Shown in pieces: positions 36,427-44,249 of a DNA stretch of 64,000 nt (within the stretch, counting starts at the first letter, position 1; the number at the start of each line of letters is the position of its first letter). The stretch is from Bacteroidia bacterium (lineage in GTDB: Bacteria; Bacteroidota; Bacteroidia; Palsa-965): contig JALONL010000014.1 of NCBI GenBank assembly GCA_025454955.1, positions 1-64,000 on the forward strand, written 5' to 3'. The notes under the pieces were generated by a model. That model worked only from the letters and a program-made list of their open reading frames with translations. It made no database searches and was not told the origin of the DNA. Position numbers and translations under genes: made by a program.

Positions 36427-36462
36427 CCCCGTCATGCTGAGCGGAGCCGAAGCATAACGGGG
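36427..36462. repeat. REP-like palindrome upstream of the DedA gene
   Basis: ccccgtcatgct (36427-36438) and agcataacgggg (36451-36462) form 12-base arms with one mismatch around gagcggagccga. The core gtcatgctgagcggagccgaagca is a sequence I recall as scattered in Bacteroidota genomes. It is separate from the 103-bp tandem repeat, though the latter also has a tccgctcgccatgacaggg version of the same theme. Confidence 0.6.
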
Positions 36463-36482
36463 TGCTCAAAATCAATACTCCA

Positions 36483-37151
36483 ATGAAAGAGTTTCTGGAT
36501 ATTCTTCTGCACATTAACGAACACCTCAACAGTTGGGTGAATGAATATGGAACAGCAATTTACGCCATTCTGTTTCTTATCATTTTTGTGGAAACAGGTT
36601 TGGTAATAATGCCTTTTCTTCCCGGCGATTCGTTGCTGTTTGCAGCAGGCGCTATTTGCGCCCGCACGGCCGATGATCCGAATGCGGCGATGAATATTAC
36701 AGTAATGATTGCCCTGCTTTCGGTGGCAGCTATTCTTGGCGATAATACCAATTATGCGATAGGCCGTTTTGTAGGAGGCCGGGTAACCGGACTAAAACTC
36801 TTTGGCCGCAACCTGGTGAAGCAGCAGTATATCGACAAAACGCACGATTTTTTTGAGAAATATGGTACCAAAGCCATTATCATGGCGCGTTTTGTGCCTA
36901 TTGTGCGCACGTTTACGCCTTTTGTGGCGGGTGTGGGCAAGATGGATTACAGGCGCAAGTTTTTGCCGTTTGATATTGGCGGCGGAATTTTATGGATCAG
37001 TTCCATGTCGCTGGCGGGTTATTTTCTGGGGCAGATTCCGTGGATTGAGAAGCATTTCGAGCTGGTGGTAATTGGCATTATTCTCATCTCGGTATTGCCA
37101 ATGGTGTATGGCTATATCCGCCACCGCATGAACAAAAGGAAAGCCGCCTGA
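36483..37151 (+). CDS. DedA family membrane protein
   Basis: 222 residues. The ATG at 36483 (MKEFLDILLHINEHLN) is preferred over a more upstream one. Family signatures: FVETGLVIMPFLPGDSLLF near residue 40, GDNTNYAIGR, and the conserved arginine-rich motif ARFVPIVRTFTPFVAGVGKM, followed by FDIGGGILWISSMSLAGYFLG. DedA proteins are polytopic inner-membrane proteins, some of them proposed lipid or undecaprenyl-phosphate flippases. Its stop codon overlaps the aroE ATG (ATGA), so the two are translationally coupled. Confidence 0.92.
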   Translation: MKEFLDILLHINEHLNSWVNEYGTAIYAILFLIIFVETGLVIMPFLPGDSLLFAAGAICARTADDPNAAMNITVMIALLSVAAILGDNTNYAIGRFVGGRVTGLKLFGRNLVKQQYIDKTHDFFEKYGTKAIIMARFVPIVRTFTPFVAGVGKMDYRRKFLPFDIGGGILWISSMSLAGYFLGQIPWIEKHFELVVIGIILISVLPMVYGYIRHRMNKRKAA

Positions 37152-37918
37152 TGCGTGTATTCGGGCTTATCGGTTATCCGCTCACGCACTCGTTTTCGCC
37201 GCAGTATTTTGCCGATAAATTTCAGCGCGAAGGCATAACCGATGCGCATTACCATCTGTTTCCGCTTGAAGAGGTGGAAGAACTTGGCGCAGTAATTCAT
37301 ACTCACCCTGATCTTTGCGGCTTTAACGTAACCATTCCGCACAAGCAAAGCATCATGCCCCTGCTCGACAGTGTGGATGAGGTAGCCACGGCTGCCGGTG
37401 CAGTAAACACTGTAAAACTCGTGCGCGGCGAAGCTGGCAAACATGGCAATTTCAGCCTGCACGGCACCAATACCGATGTGTATGGCTTTCGGCAGTCGCT
37501 GAAACCGTTTCTTACCTCGGCTCACGAGCGGGCACTTATTCTGGGCACAGGTGGCGCAGCGGCGGCGGTTGATTATGTGCTGCGGCAAATTGGGGTGGAA
37601 ACAGTATTTGTGTCGTCGAGCGGAAAAACCATTCAGGGCCGTACTGTTCTTGCCGCACACGAGGTAAACGAATATGTGATTGCCGCCTTTAAACTCATTG
37701 TAAACACCACCCCGCTGGGCATGTTTCCCGACACAGAAACCGCTCCTTCCCTGCCCTACGAAAAACTTACCCACGAGCACTTGCTCTACGACCTGGTGTA
37801 TAACCCGCCCGAAACCCGTTTCATGCAACTTGGCCGCCAGCACGGTGCCACCGCCATGAACGGCCTCGACATGCTCAAACTCCAGGCCGAAAAAGCCTGG
37901 GAATTCTGGAACAGTTAA
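37151..37918 (+). CDS. aroE: Shikimate dehydrogenase
   Basis: 255 residues. The N-terminal shikimate-binding motif GLIGYPLTHSFSPQYF, the catalytic NVTIPHKQSIM (Lys) and AVNTVKL, the NADP-binding LILGTGGAAAAVDYVL, and the C-terminal NGLDMLKLQAEKAWEFW identify AroE, which reduces 3-dehydroshikimate in aromatic amino acid synthesis. The ATG overlaps the DedA stop by one base. It lacks the helical extension of bifunctional enzymes. Likely followed by a hairpin terminator at 37934. Confidence 0.95.
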   Translation: MRVFGLIGYPLTHSFSPQYFADKFQREGITDAHYHLFPLEEVEELGAVIHTHPDLCGFNVTIPHKQSIMPLLDSVDEVATAAGAVNTVKLVRGEAGKHGNFSLHGTNTDVYGFRQSLKPFLTSAHERALILGTGGAAAAVDYVLRQIGVETVFVSSSGKTIQGRTVLAAHEVNEYVIAAFKLIVNTTPLGMFPDTETAPSLPYEKLTHEHLLYDLVYNPPETRFMQLGRQHGATAMNGLDMLKLQAEKAWEFWNS

Positions 37919-37933
37919 ACCTGCAGGCTGCGG

Positions 37934-37966
37934 AAAGTTTACTTCGGCAAAGCCGAAAAAACTTTT
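37934..37966 (+). terminator. Probable terminator of aroE
   Basis: A bulged hairpin (aaagttt..ttcggc, loop aaa, gccgaa..aaacttt) ends in ctttt. It lies 16 bases after aroE. The T-tract is short, so strength is uncertain. Confidence 0.45.
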
Positions 37967-38034
37967 CGCGGAATTGAATTGAAGTCTGTGACTTCAATTC
38001 AAAAAAAACGTACCCGCCGGTCGCAGACCAGCCA

Positions 38035-38065
38035 CAAAAAAGCGGCGAGTCGGGAGACTCGCCGC
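38035..38065 (-). terminator. Intrinsic terminator of bshB1
   Basis: On the minus strand a perfect 10-bp GC-rich stem (38056-38065 with 38042-38051, loop of 4) is followed by six to seven T. It lies 58 bases after the bshB1 stop. Confidence 0.75.
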
Positions 38066-38122
38066 AGCATTTTAGTGAAATATGAGTGAATGTGGATCGA
38101 AGATCCGCAGAAACAGCAGAGA

Positions 38123-38842
38123 TTATTTCAACACAAACAAATCATCCACCAGCGGCACTCGTTCCACCGTAAACCCTTCGGCAAATTCCACCCCGGCATC
38201 GCGCCCGAACATACGCATACGCGCTTCCACCACCTGCAAAAAATCGGGCCGCGAAATGGGCGTGGCCGGCTCCTGCGAATCGGAATCCCAGAACTGCGAC
38301 TTAAATGCCTTGATGGCCTCAAATTTCTTTTCTACAAAACCCGTTACATCCACCACAAAATCGGGTTTAATGTAGCGGTCCTGAATGTAATGGTAAACAG
38401 CCTCTGGCCGCCATGCTTCCTGCAGTTGCCCGTCGAGTTCGGTTTCAATACGGCGGAGGCCGCTGTAAAAGCAGGCATCGGAAATGAGTTTGGAAGCGCG
38501 GCCGTGGTCGGGATGGCGGTCGCTTACGGCGTTGGCAAGCACAATGCGCGGACGGTATTGGCGTATTTTCTGAACGAGCATTCTTACATGGCGTTCGTCG
38601 TTGGCAAAAAATCCATCGGCCATGGTAAGCTGGTCGCGGAAATTTACGCCAAGCACAATGGCGGCGTTGGAGGCTTCAATGGTGCGCAGTTCGGCACTGC
38701 CGCGGGTACCCAATTCGCCCAGGGTGAGGTCGAGTATGCCTGCGCTGTGGCCAAGCGAAATATGTTTGGCCAGCGTACCGGCGCAACTCAGTTCCACATC
38801 GTCGGGGTGAACGCCAATGGCGAGAATGTCTGTCTGGTTCAT
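38123..38842 (-). CDS. bshB1: Bacillithiol biosynthesis deacetylase BshB1
   Basis: 239 residues of the LmbE-like zinc deacetylase family. Zinc-site motifs are VHPDDVELSC near residue 11 and RHPDHGRAS; LDLTLGELGTRGS is also typical of BshB. The enzyme removes the acetyl group from GlcNAc-malate in bacillithiol synthesis, a thiol cofactor known in Bacteroidota. I start at the ATG at 38842 because a TTG further out overlaps the promoter. No bshA or bshC is in this window. The -33 element of its promoter lies inside a REP-like palindrome. Confidence 0.92.
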   Translation of the reverse strand: MNQTDILAIGVHPDDVELSCAGTLAKHISLGHSAGILDLTLGELGTRGSAELRTIEASNAAIVLGVNFRDQLTMADGFFANDERHVRMLVQKIRQYRPRIVLANAVSDRHPDHGRASKLISDACFYSGLRRIETELDGQLQEAWRPEAVYHYIQDRYIKPDFVVDVTGFVEKKFEAIKAFKSQFWDSDSQEPATPISRPDFLQVVEARMRMFGRDAGVEFAEGFTVERVPLVDDLFVLK

Positions 38843-38848
38843 TGGCGG

Positions 38849-38879
38849 CAAAGGTACATGGTTATTTCGACAGGCTCAA
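38849..38879 (-). promoter_or_regulatory. Promoter of bshB1, -33 element inside a REP-like palindrome
   Basis: The minus strand has TTG (38879-38877), a 20-base spacer and TACCTTTG (38856-38849), an exact -7 element, 6 bases before the ATG. The TTG is part of the palindrome at 38860-38884. Confidence 0.6.
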
Positions 38880-39142
38880 TAACCGGGAGAATGTGAGCAG
38901 GTGGTTTCGACAGGCTCAACCACCGGGAGTGTAGAATGCCCCGGTGATTGAGCTTGTCGAAATCACCGGAGAGAGCAGAATGCCCGGTGGTTGAGCCTGT
39001 CGAAATCACCGGGGAGAGCAGAATGCCCGGTGGTTGAGCCTGTCGAAATCACCGGGGAGAGCAGAATGCCCGGTGGTTGAGTTTGTCGAAATCACCGGGG
39101 AGAGCAGAATGTCCGGTGATTGAGCTTGTCGAAATCACCGGG
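38860..39142. repeat. Array of REP-like palindromes, including a 43-bp tandem repeat
   Basis: Seven palindrome copies. Two stand alone in one orientation (38860-38884 and 38900-38924). Five in the opposite orientation form an exact 43-base tandem array starting at 38940, 38983, 39026, 39069 and 39112. Each unit has arms CCGGTGRTT / AAATCACCGG around gagcctgtcg, followed by a spacer ggagagcagaatg. The array fills the gap between bshB1 and the GT-C-like gene and is non-coding. Confidence 0.88.
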
Positions 39143-39155
39143 TAAATAACAGCAA

Positions 39156-41090
39156 TCAATAACCTAAACGCAACAGCCGCAAACCTGTGTTTTTATCGGT
39201 GGCAACAACAACATACGAACCAAGTTCCGGCGCAATTTCCGCATCGGCCACCGCAAATACGAAATGTATATCGAATGCTTTACAAAAACGTCGTAGGGCA
39301 TCCGCATCGGGCTTATCGCCCGGTTTCAATTCAGGGTTTAAGCGTTTGCAGAAATTAAACAGCACCCCCATTTTTATACCGGCTTTGCATTGGGTTTCGA
39401 GTTGAGGCGTGGGTGCTGGTGTGCGGTTCATTTCGCCTAATCCAACAGGCACCGGATTGGAAAACAACGATAAATTGGGTGGAACCGGTGTGCTGAAATG
39501 TGGATAACAATGAAACGGATCCTTATATTGATTTATAGACCAGATAAAACCAACCGCTCTCTGGTATTCGAGACTATGACGGGCCAACTCAACAAATTCC
39601 GCATCGTATTTACCCGCCAGCGTTTTCGAACGATGTTCAGCAACGGTAAATACTGAAGTCGCAAAATATCCCAACATAATTCCCAGTGCAACAAGCTGAG
39701 CCATAAACACAGGCTTCGTTTGTGGCTTTTGAAAAGCCACACCCACCCAAACCGCCGCCGCCACAGCCAAAAATCCGCTGCACACCGACATAAGCTGCAC
39801 CGAGTTAAGCGAAGCATTAAGCAAACCCCACGCCGCCGCACCCGCGCCCAGCGCACCCGTGGCAAACACGACCGCCAGCACCGCAAAAGCGGGCAACTGT
39901 CTGCGCTGCGGCCACACTGCATAAGCAATAGACGCGGTAAGAGGCAGTAAATACACTACCGCAGCCACCATACCAGCAGCAAAAATTTTAAGCATAAATC
40001 CCACGCCGCTGCCAGCTTCAAAGCTGCCCACACTCACCCCCTCGCGCGATACCGCCGTACCCGGCATCACGGCATAAAACAGCACAATGCCTGCCGGAAC
40101 GAGCAGTGGCAGCAAATCGGCAAAAAGGTGCAGCGTAATGAGTTTAAAACGCCGCAACGAGAAATGCTGCCACACCACGCAAAGCACCCACGCGCCGCAC
40201 ACCGCCGGCAGTGTGGTATAAGAAACCACCGCAATACTGCACAGCCACCAGCCTGCCTGCCTTAAATTTCCGCTTTGCCGGTAACTCAAAAAAGCCGCCG
40301 CCGCCAGCAATGCCGGAAACGCAAACTTGGCCGTATTAAAGCAAAGCACCGAATGAAACACATAACTGTACTGCGCCAGTTGAGGTACTTTGCTCACCGG
40401 CCATATTAACGCCCACGAACAGCCCAGCACCAGCAGCGCCAAACCATATTTTCCCCACTTCTGCATCCGGCTTTCGCTGCCGTTTTGCATGAGTTCGTAA
40501 AGCGACTGAACAAACAGCACCGAAATTATGGGCGTGGCAATAAGCAACAACGCCCGCATTCCGCCCGCATAGTGGTATGCCGAGGCCAGCCACAACTCGC
40601 CATAGTGATACGGTGAAACGCCTTTATATACCTCATCAAGCTGCGAAAGAAAATGATACTCGTTTTCCTGCCCGCTTTGCGAAAGCGATTCCACAATGCG
40701 CGCATAAAACGCATTGTCGGGAATAAGCATTTCATAATCGAACAGCCACAAAGCTTTGGCGGCAAACAACACTGTGGGCAACAACACCGGCAGCCAGTGT
40801 ATGCGCAGACCTCCAAAGGCTGTGCGAAGTCGTTGTGCGAAGTTGCTAAACTGCACACCAACTGTCATCATAAAAAGCGGAACAAGCAGCCACATCACTG
40901 TTTTGCCGCCGGTTTGCAGTATGGCAAAGCCCGCAATCCACACCAGCATCCCTGTAATGGCCGGAAGGGCAAACGTGCCGGTAATAGCCGTTTTGCGCCA
41001 CGCAAGCAGCATGGCCCCTGTGCCATAAAACACCAGCAGCGAGATAAAAATCACGGTAACAACAATGGCGGCAACTATCAGCGCTTCCAT
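39156..41090 (-). CDS. GT-C-like polytopic membrane protein, possible glycosyltransferase
   Basis: About 644 residues with some 14-16 membrane helices and a soluble C-terminal part of about 130 residues. The first large external loop contains IPDNAFYARIVESLSQSG, an acidic loop resembling the catalytic region of GT-C glycosyltransferases that use polyprenyl-phosphate sugars. The C-terminal domain (SLEYQRAVGFIW...CKAFDIHFVFAVAD) is soluble and may be extracytoplasmic. The ATG at 41090 lies 2 bases after the methyltransferase stop, so it is co-translated with it. Next to a GT2 prenyl-phosphate transferase it is a reasonable candidate to transfer the sugar outside the membrane. Sequence evidence for the family is weak. 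Confidence 0.65.
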   Translation of the reverse strand: MEALIVAAIVVTVIFISLLVFYGTGAMLLAWRKTAITGTFALPAITGMLVWIAGFAILQTGGKTVMWLLVPLFMMTVGVQFSNFAQRLRTAFGGLRIHWLPVLLPTVLFAAKALWLFDYEMLIPDNAFYARIVESLSQSGQENEYHFLSQLDEVYKGVSPYHYGELWLASAYHYAGGMRALLLIATPIISVLFVQSLYELMQNGSESRMQKWGKYGLALLVLGCSWALIWPVSKVPQLAQYSYVFHSVLCFNTAKFAFPALLAAAAFLSYRQSGNLRQAGWWLCSIAVVSYTTLPAVCGAWVLCVVWQHFSLRRFKLITLHLFADLLPLLVPAGIVLFYAVMPGTAVSREGVSVGSFEAGSGVGFMLKIFAAGMVAAVVYLLPLTASIAYAVWPQRRQLPAFAVLAVVFATGALGAGAAAWGLLNASLNSVQLMSVCSGFLAVAAAVWVGVAFQKPQTKPVFMAQLVALGIMLGYFATSVFTVAEHRSKTLAGKYDAEFVELARHSLEYQRAVGFIWSINQYKDPFHCYPHFSTPVPPNLSLFSNPVPVGLGEMNRTPAPTPQLETQCKAGIKMGVLFNFCKRLNPELKPGDKPDADALRRFCKAFDIHFVFAVADAEIAPELGSYVVVATDKNTGLRLLRLGY

Positions 41091-41092
41091 GC

Positions 41093-41860
41093 TCAAACGT
41101 GTTTACGCCCGGTGGCCATGAGCGAAATGCCCACGGGCAGTTTCACCTTACTGCGCAGCAACGCCGTTTCCGATTTGAAAATGCGGTAAAACAGTTTGCC
41201 GCCCAGTCCGCCGGTTTTGTATGTATCAAAGTCCGACTGCAGCGAGGCTTCCTGCTTTTTGCCGCTCAGCTTTTGCCAAAGCCTTGCCATGAGCCGCACC
41301 GCGGCCACCGGGAAAAACAAAAACGCATTGAAATACGAGGCATAGCCGGTTTGCAGTCCGGCCTGCTGTATGCGTTGCTGCAATTGCCCGCGGCGGTAGC
41401 GGCGGTAGTGATGGTTCACCACATCGTGGTTGCTCCAGAGCAATTGAAACGCGGGCACGGTGAGGTGGAAATGTCCACCCGGTTTAAGCACGCGTTTTAT
41501 TTCGCGCAGGGCCTGCACGTCGTCTTCAATGTGTTCTATTACGTCGTAGGCGCACACCAGGTCAAAACTGGCATCGGCAAAAGGCAGTGCAGTGAGCGAG
41601 GCCTGCACCACATCGGGCAGCACATTTTCGCGCAGAAAGGCGCAGCAGTCTTCGTCGTATTCAACCGATGTAACTGTGCCAAACTCCTTCAGCATAAGCG
41701 AGGTGGCACCCGTGGCCACACCGGCATTGAGAATGGCCAGCGGCTTTGCCTCAGTGGCAAAATGCCTGCTCACAAAGCTGCGCAGAATGTGAAGCCGCGC
41801 CGTAAACCACCAGTGCGAGCGTTCGAGCTGGTAATAGGCTTTGTAGTAGGCCTTATCCAT
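41093..41860 (-). CDS. Class I SAM-dependent methyltransferase
   Basis: 255 residues from the ATG at 41860 (MDKAYYKAYYQLERSHWWF); it overlaps the upstream GT2 gene by 8 bases. The Rossmann-fold AdoMet site is seen as LAILNAGVATGATSLML (motif I, slightly unusual as GVATG), VTSVEYDEDC, FDLVCAYDVIEHIED and LKPGGHFHLTVPA. The HWWF-containing N-terminus and the YRRYRRGQLQQRI stretch resemble methyltransferases found in polysaccharide clusters. Substrate probably a sugar, lipid or glycan intermediate, judged from the operon only. Confidence 0.85.
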   Translation of the reverse strand: MDKAYYKAYYQLERSHWWFTARLHILRSFVSRHFATEAKPLAILNAGVATGATSLMLKEFGTVTSVEYDEDCCAFLRENVLPDVVQASLTALPFADASFDLVCAYDVIEHIEDDVQALREIKRVLKPGGHFHLTVPAFQLLWSNHDVVNHHYRRYRRGQLQQRIQQAGLQTGYASYFNAFLFFPVAAVRLMARLWQKLSGKKQEASLQSDFDTYKTGGLGGKLFYRIFKSETALLRSKVKLPVGISLMATGRKHV

Positions 41861-42815
41861 TTTGCTCCTGCCGGTTTTTGATAACGTGCCGCACAATAAA
41901 CAGCGGACGGTTTTTTACCTGAAAGAAAATGCGGAGAATGTATTCGCCGATAATGCCGATGGCAATTAACTGCACACCGCCAAAGAGAATGATTACAAAC
42001 AGCAGCGCCGAGAAACCTTCGGGCACAGTATCATACACCAATTTTTTGATAAGGGTAACGAGGAAATAAATTACCGACGAGGAAATAGTGAGAATGCCCA
42101 GCGTGGTAATAAATTTGATGGGATACTCACTGAAATTGAAAATGCCATTGAGCGCCAGTCCGAGCAGTTTGCGCAGCGTATATTTCGACTGGCCCGCAGC
42201 CCTGCCGGTGCGTTCGTAAGGAATGCCAATCTGGTTGAAACCCACCCAGCTTCTCATGCCGCGCACAAACCGGCTGGCTTCGGGCATCTGGTTGAGTTCA
42301 TCGGCCACCTGCCGCGAGATGAGCGAAAAATCGCCCGAGTCGAGGGGAATGTCGATGTAGGAAATGCGTTTGAGTATTTTGTAAAACGCATTGTAGGCGG
42401 TGCGTTTTACAAAATTTTCCTTGCGTTTTTCGCGCACCGCATACACCACATCGTAGCCGTTTTTGAGTTCGGTATAAAAACGGCCCAGCAGTTCGGGCGG
42501 GTCTTGCAGGTCGCCGTCAATGATGAGTACGGCTTCGGTGGCGTCGATATAGCTGAGCCCCGCAGTAAGCGCCAGCTGGTGCCCGAAATTGCGCGAAAGA
42601 AACACGGCCTGAAAGCGTTCGTCGTTCAGGGCCAGTTGCCGCATGAGCCGTGGCGTGGCATCGCGGCTGCCATCGTCAACCAGTATGGCCGTAATGCGCA
42701 GGGGCTCGCTGTCCATTAACGCCGTAAGCCGTTTCACGAGTTCGGGAAACGAGGCTTCTTCGTTGTAGAGCGGCACAACGATGTTTATTTGCGGCGGTTG
42801 CGGTTGGTTGGTCAA
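41853..42815 (-). CDS. GT2 family polyprenyl-phosphate glycosyltransferase (DPM1/GtrB-like)
   Basis: About 320 residues. The GT-A fold begins with NIVVPLYNEEASFPELV; the nucleotide-sugar/metal motif is LIIDGDLQDPPEL. Two C-terminal helices (ITTLGILTISSSVIYFLVTL and ALLFVIILFGGVQLIAIG) match GtrB-type enzymes that attach a sugar to undecaprenyl or dolichyl phosphate at the inner leaflet. The start is uncertain: no ATG is available; I use TTG at 42815, while a GTG at 42896 would begin inside a REP-like palindrome (VEPVEPT-like residues). It heads an operon with a methyltransferase and a GT-C-like protein. Confidence 0.85.
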   Translation of the reverse strand: MTNQPQPPQINIVVPLYNEEASFPELVKRLTALMDSEPLRITAILVDDGSRDATPRLMRQLALNDERFQAVFLSRNFGHQLALTAGLSYIDATEAVLIIDGDLQDPPELLGRFYTELKNGYDVVYAVREKRKENFVKRTAYNAFYKILKRISYIDIPLDSGDFSLISRQVADELNQMPEASRFVRGMRSWVGFNQIGIPYERTGRAAGQSKYTLRKLLGLALNGIFNFSEYPIKFITTLGILTISSSVIYFLVTLIKKLVYDTVPEGFSALLFVIILFGGVQLIAIGIIGEYILRIFFQVKNRPLFIVRHVIKNRQEQNG

Positions 42816-42872
42816 TGGAAGGGTGGCTTCGGTTGGGCTGTTGCGAAAATAGCGAAAATTGCCTTGTGCTGC

Positions 42873-42897
42873 GGTGGGTTCGACAGGCTCACCCACC
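42873..42897. repeat. REP-like palindrome upstream of the GT2 gene
   Basis: Arms ggtggg and cccacc around ttcgacaggctca, same family as the arrays at 25740-25924 and 38860-39142. A half copy (cccggtgggtgag) is at 42959-42971. Confidence 0.75.
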
Positions 42898-42990
42898 TGT
42901 TATATTGTGCTGTTAAATATTCGTGTATGTGTGGTTAACAGGTGCGTAAAACATACTACCCGGTGGGTGAGTTTATTTGCCCTGCGCAGT

Positions 42991-43404
42991 TCAGGGCATC
43001 CCCGTCACATATATCTCAGGAGTAGATACAGAGATATTCGCCTTTTTATAATCTTTCACGTTTCGCGTAAGCAATACCTGTACTTTATTTTGAATTGCGG
43101 TGTTGTATTGAATTGCATCTTCAAAATCGCGTACATCGCTTGCAATGGCAAGTTCAATTACTTTATCATCTACCGGCAGTACATTTACCAGTGTTTTAAA
43201 TCGCGCCAGAATCATACGCGAATCACGACGCTTGTATTGCGACTGAAGGATATAGTCGATATGCGAAAATGTAAGCGACGATACATGAATGCGCAGATTG
43301 CCACGGTCGGCAAAAGTAAAAAGCCGCTCTGCGGCGGCATTATGCGGTTGTCGGCCGGTAAGCAGATCTAAACACACATCTGTATCTGCAAAAACTTCGA
43401 TCAT
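42991..43404 (-). CDS. PIN-domain toxin of a type II toxin-antitoxin pair
   Basis: 137 residues with a PIN ribonuclease fold: EVFADTDVCLDLL gives the first conserved acidic residues (Asp7, Asp13); DVRDFEDAIQY (near 90-100) and TRNVKDYKKA (Asp118) provide the remaining acidic metal ligands. The gene begins 1 base after the antitoxin stop, the usual order of antitoxin first. The family cleaves RNA; its target is unknown. The gene is complete and has no obvious inactivating change. Confidence 0.88.
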   Translation of the reverse strand: MIEVFADTDVCLDLLTGRQPHNAAAERLFTFADRGNLRIHVSSLTFSHIDYILQSQYKRRDSRMILARFKTLVNVLPVDDKVIELAIASDVRDFEDAIQYNTAIQNKVQVLLTRNVKDYKKANISVSTPEIYVTGMP

Positions 43405-43405
43405 A

Positions 43406-43660
43406 TTATTTGGAGTATTTGCGTTTCAAATGCTTTTTGTATGAAACCTTGTCGGCTTCCAATTGCTCGGCATTTACAACCCCCGATAAACTTTTTACAA
43501 GTGGCGAAACTTCATCAGGTTCAATACCGGCTGTAAGCCTGTCCAAATAGGTTTCGATAATAAACGAGAGGCTGACGCGCTCCTTATAAGCATATTGCTT
43601 TGCCCTGGCAATTACAGGTTCTGCCAGTTTAAGAGTGAGTTTTGTGTCTATGCTTTCCAT
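43406..43660 (-). CDS. Antitoxin of the PIN toxin, DUF6364-like
   Basis: 84 residues: an N-terminal strand MESIDTKLTLKLAEP followed by ARAKQYAYKERVSLSFIIETYL is a ribbon-helix-helix-type DNA-binding arrangement as in DUF6364 antitoxins. The C-terminal half (PLVKSLSGVV...YKKHLKRKYSK) is likely to bind the toxin. It is directly followed by the toxin gene, and its upstream region has the direct-repeat operator typical of self-repression by such a complex. Confidence 0.82.
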   Translation of the reverse strand: MESIDTKLTLKLAEPVIARAKQYAYKERVSLSFIIETYLDRLTAGIEPDEVSPLVKSLSGVVNAEQLEADKVSYKKHLKRKYSK

Positions 43661-43670
43661 CTTAATTCCT

Positions 43671-43703
43671 TATACGTACAAATATACAAAAAATATACGT
43701 ACA
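43671..43703 (-). promoter_or_regulatory. Direct-repeat operator of the toxin-antitoxin pair
   Basis: tatacgtaca occurs at 43671-43680 and again at 43694-43703, 23 bases apart, so the two copies face roughly the same side of the helix. Each contains the palindromic core TACGTA. The promoter -7 element lies between and partly in them, so binding would block transcription. This fits autoregulation by a ribbon-helix-helix antitoxin. Confidence 0.65.
43679..43686 (-). promoter_or_regulatory. Promoter -7 element of the toxin-antitoxin pair
   Basis: The minus strand reads TATATTTG, an exact TAnnTTTG match, 18 bases before the antitoxin ATG, overlapping the end of one operator repeat. No clear -33 TTTG was found. 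Confidence 0.5.
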
Positions 43704-43749
43704 CTCACATTCCTCCATAATTTTTACTCACACCATGTAACTTAGCAAA

Positions 43750-44217
43750 ATGAAATATCTGCTTTACATACTTCTTCCGGCCCTTTTCACCTCCTGCACC
43801 CCCAAAACCGAAACACCTGCCCCGCCCCCGTTCGACCCGGTGAGCGTGCAACCGGTTATCGAACAGCTTAATGCCTCCGCCTCCAAAGGCATTCAGGATA
43901 AAAACGCCGCCCTCATTGCCGCGCATTACGACAAAGCCGCCCGCCTCTGCCCCGACAACGACACCTACGTAAACGGCCAAACCGCCATTGAAAACTGGTG
44001 GAAAGAAAGCGTGACCATGCTAAACGACATTACATTCACCACCATTTCGCTCGAAGGCACACGCGAGGTGCTTTATGAAACCGGAATGGCTACTACTACC
44101 ATCAACATGAACGATTCGGTATGGGTGCAGAATGATAAGTTTGTGCATGTGTGGCGTATGCAGCCCGATAGCAGTTATAAGCTGGTGGTGGATGTGTGGA
44201 ATGGGATTGGGAAGTGA
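43750..44217 (+). CDS. NTF2/SnoaL-like lipoprotein
   Basis: 155 residues. MKYLLYILLPALFTSC is a lipoprotein signal with the modified Cys at residue 16. The mature part (IQDKNAALIAAHYDKAARL, VNGQTAIENWWKESV, VWVQNDKFVHVWRMQ, YKLVVDVWN) fits the cone-shaped NTF2-like/DUF4440 fold, often a ligand-binding or accessory domain. It is transcribed divergently from the toxin-antitoxin pair. No catalytic residues can be assigned; the function is unknown. Confidence 0.8.
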   Translation: MKYLLYILLPALFTSCTPKTETPAPPPFDPVSVQPVIEQLNASASKGIQDKNAALIAAHYDKAARLCPDNDTYVNGQTAIENWWKESVTMLNDITFTTISLEGTREVLYETGMATTTINMNDSVWVQNDKFVHVWRMQPDSSYKLVVDVWNGIGK

Positions 44218-44249
44218 TCTGCGTTTGAATTATTCTATCATTATTTGTT

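Noticed and set aside
37970..38012. Hairpin with arms gaattgaagtc / gacttcaattc as a terminator
   Set aside because: The T-run lies on the wrong side for either neighbouring gene.
38940..39142. 43-bp tandem array as a CRISPR array
   Set aside because: The spacer part is the same in every unit, there are no cas genes, and each unit is a palindrome of a dispersed family.
42816..42896. GTG start of the GT2 gene inside the palindrome
   Set aside because: The extension translates the repeat; a TTG at 42815 sits at the usual distance from the VVPLYNEE motif. The true start remains uncertain.
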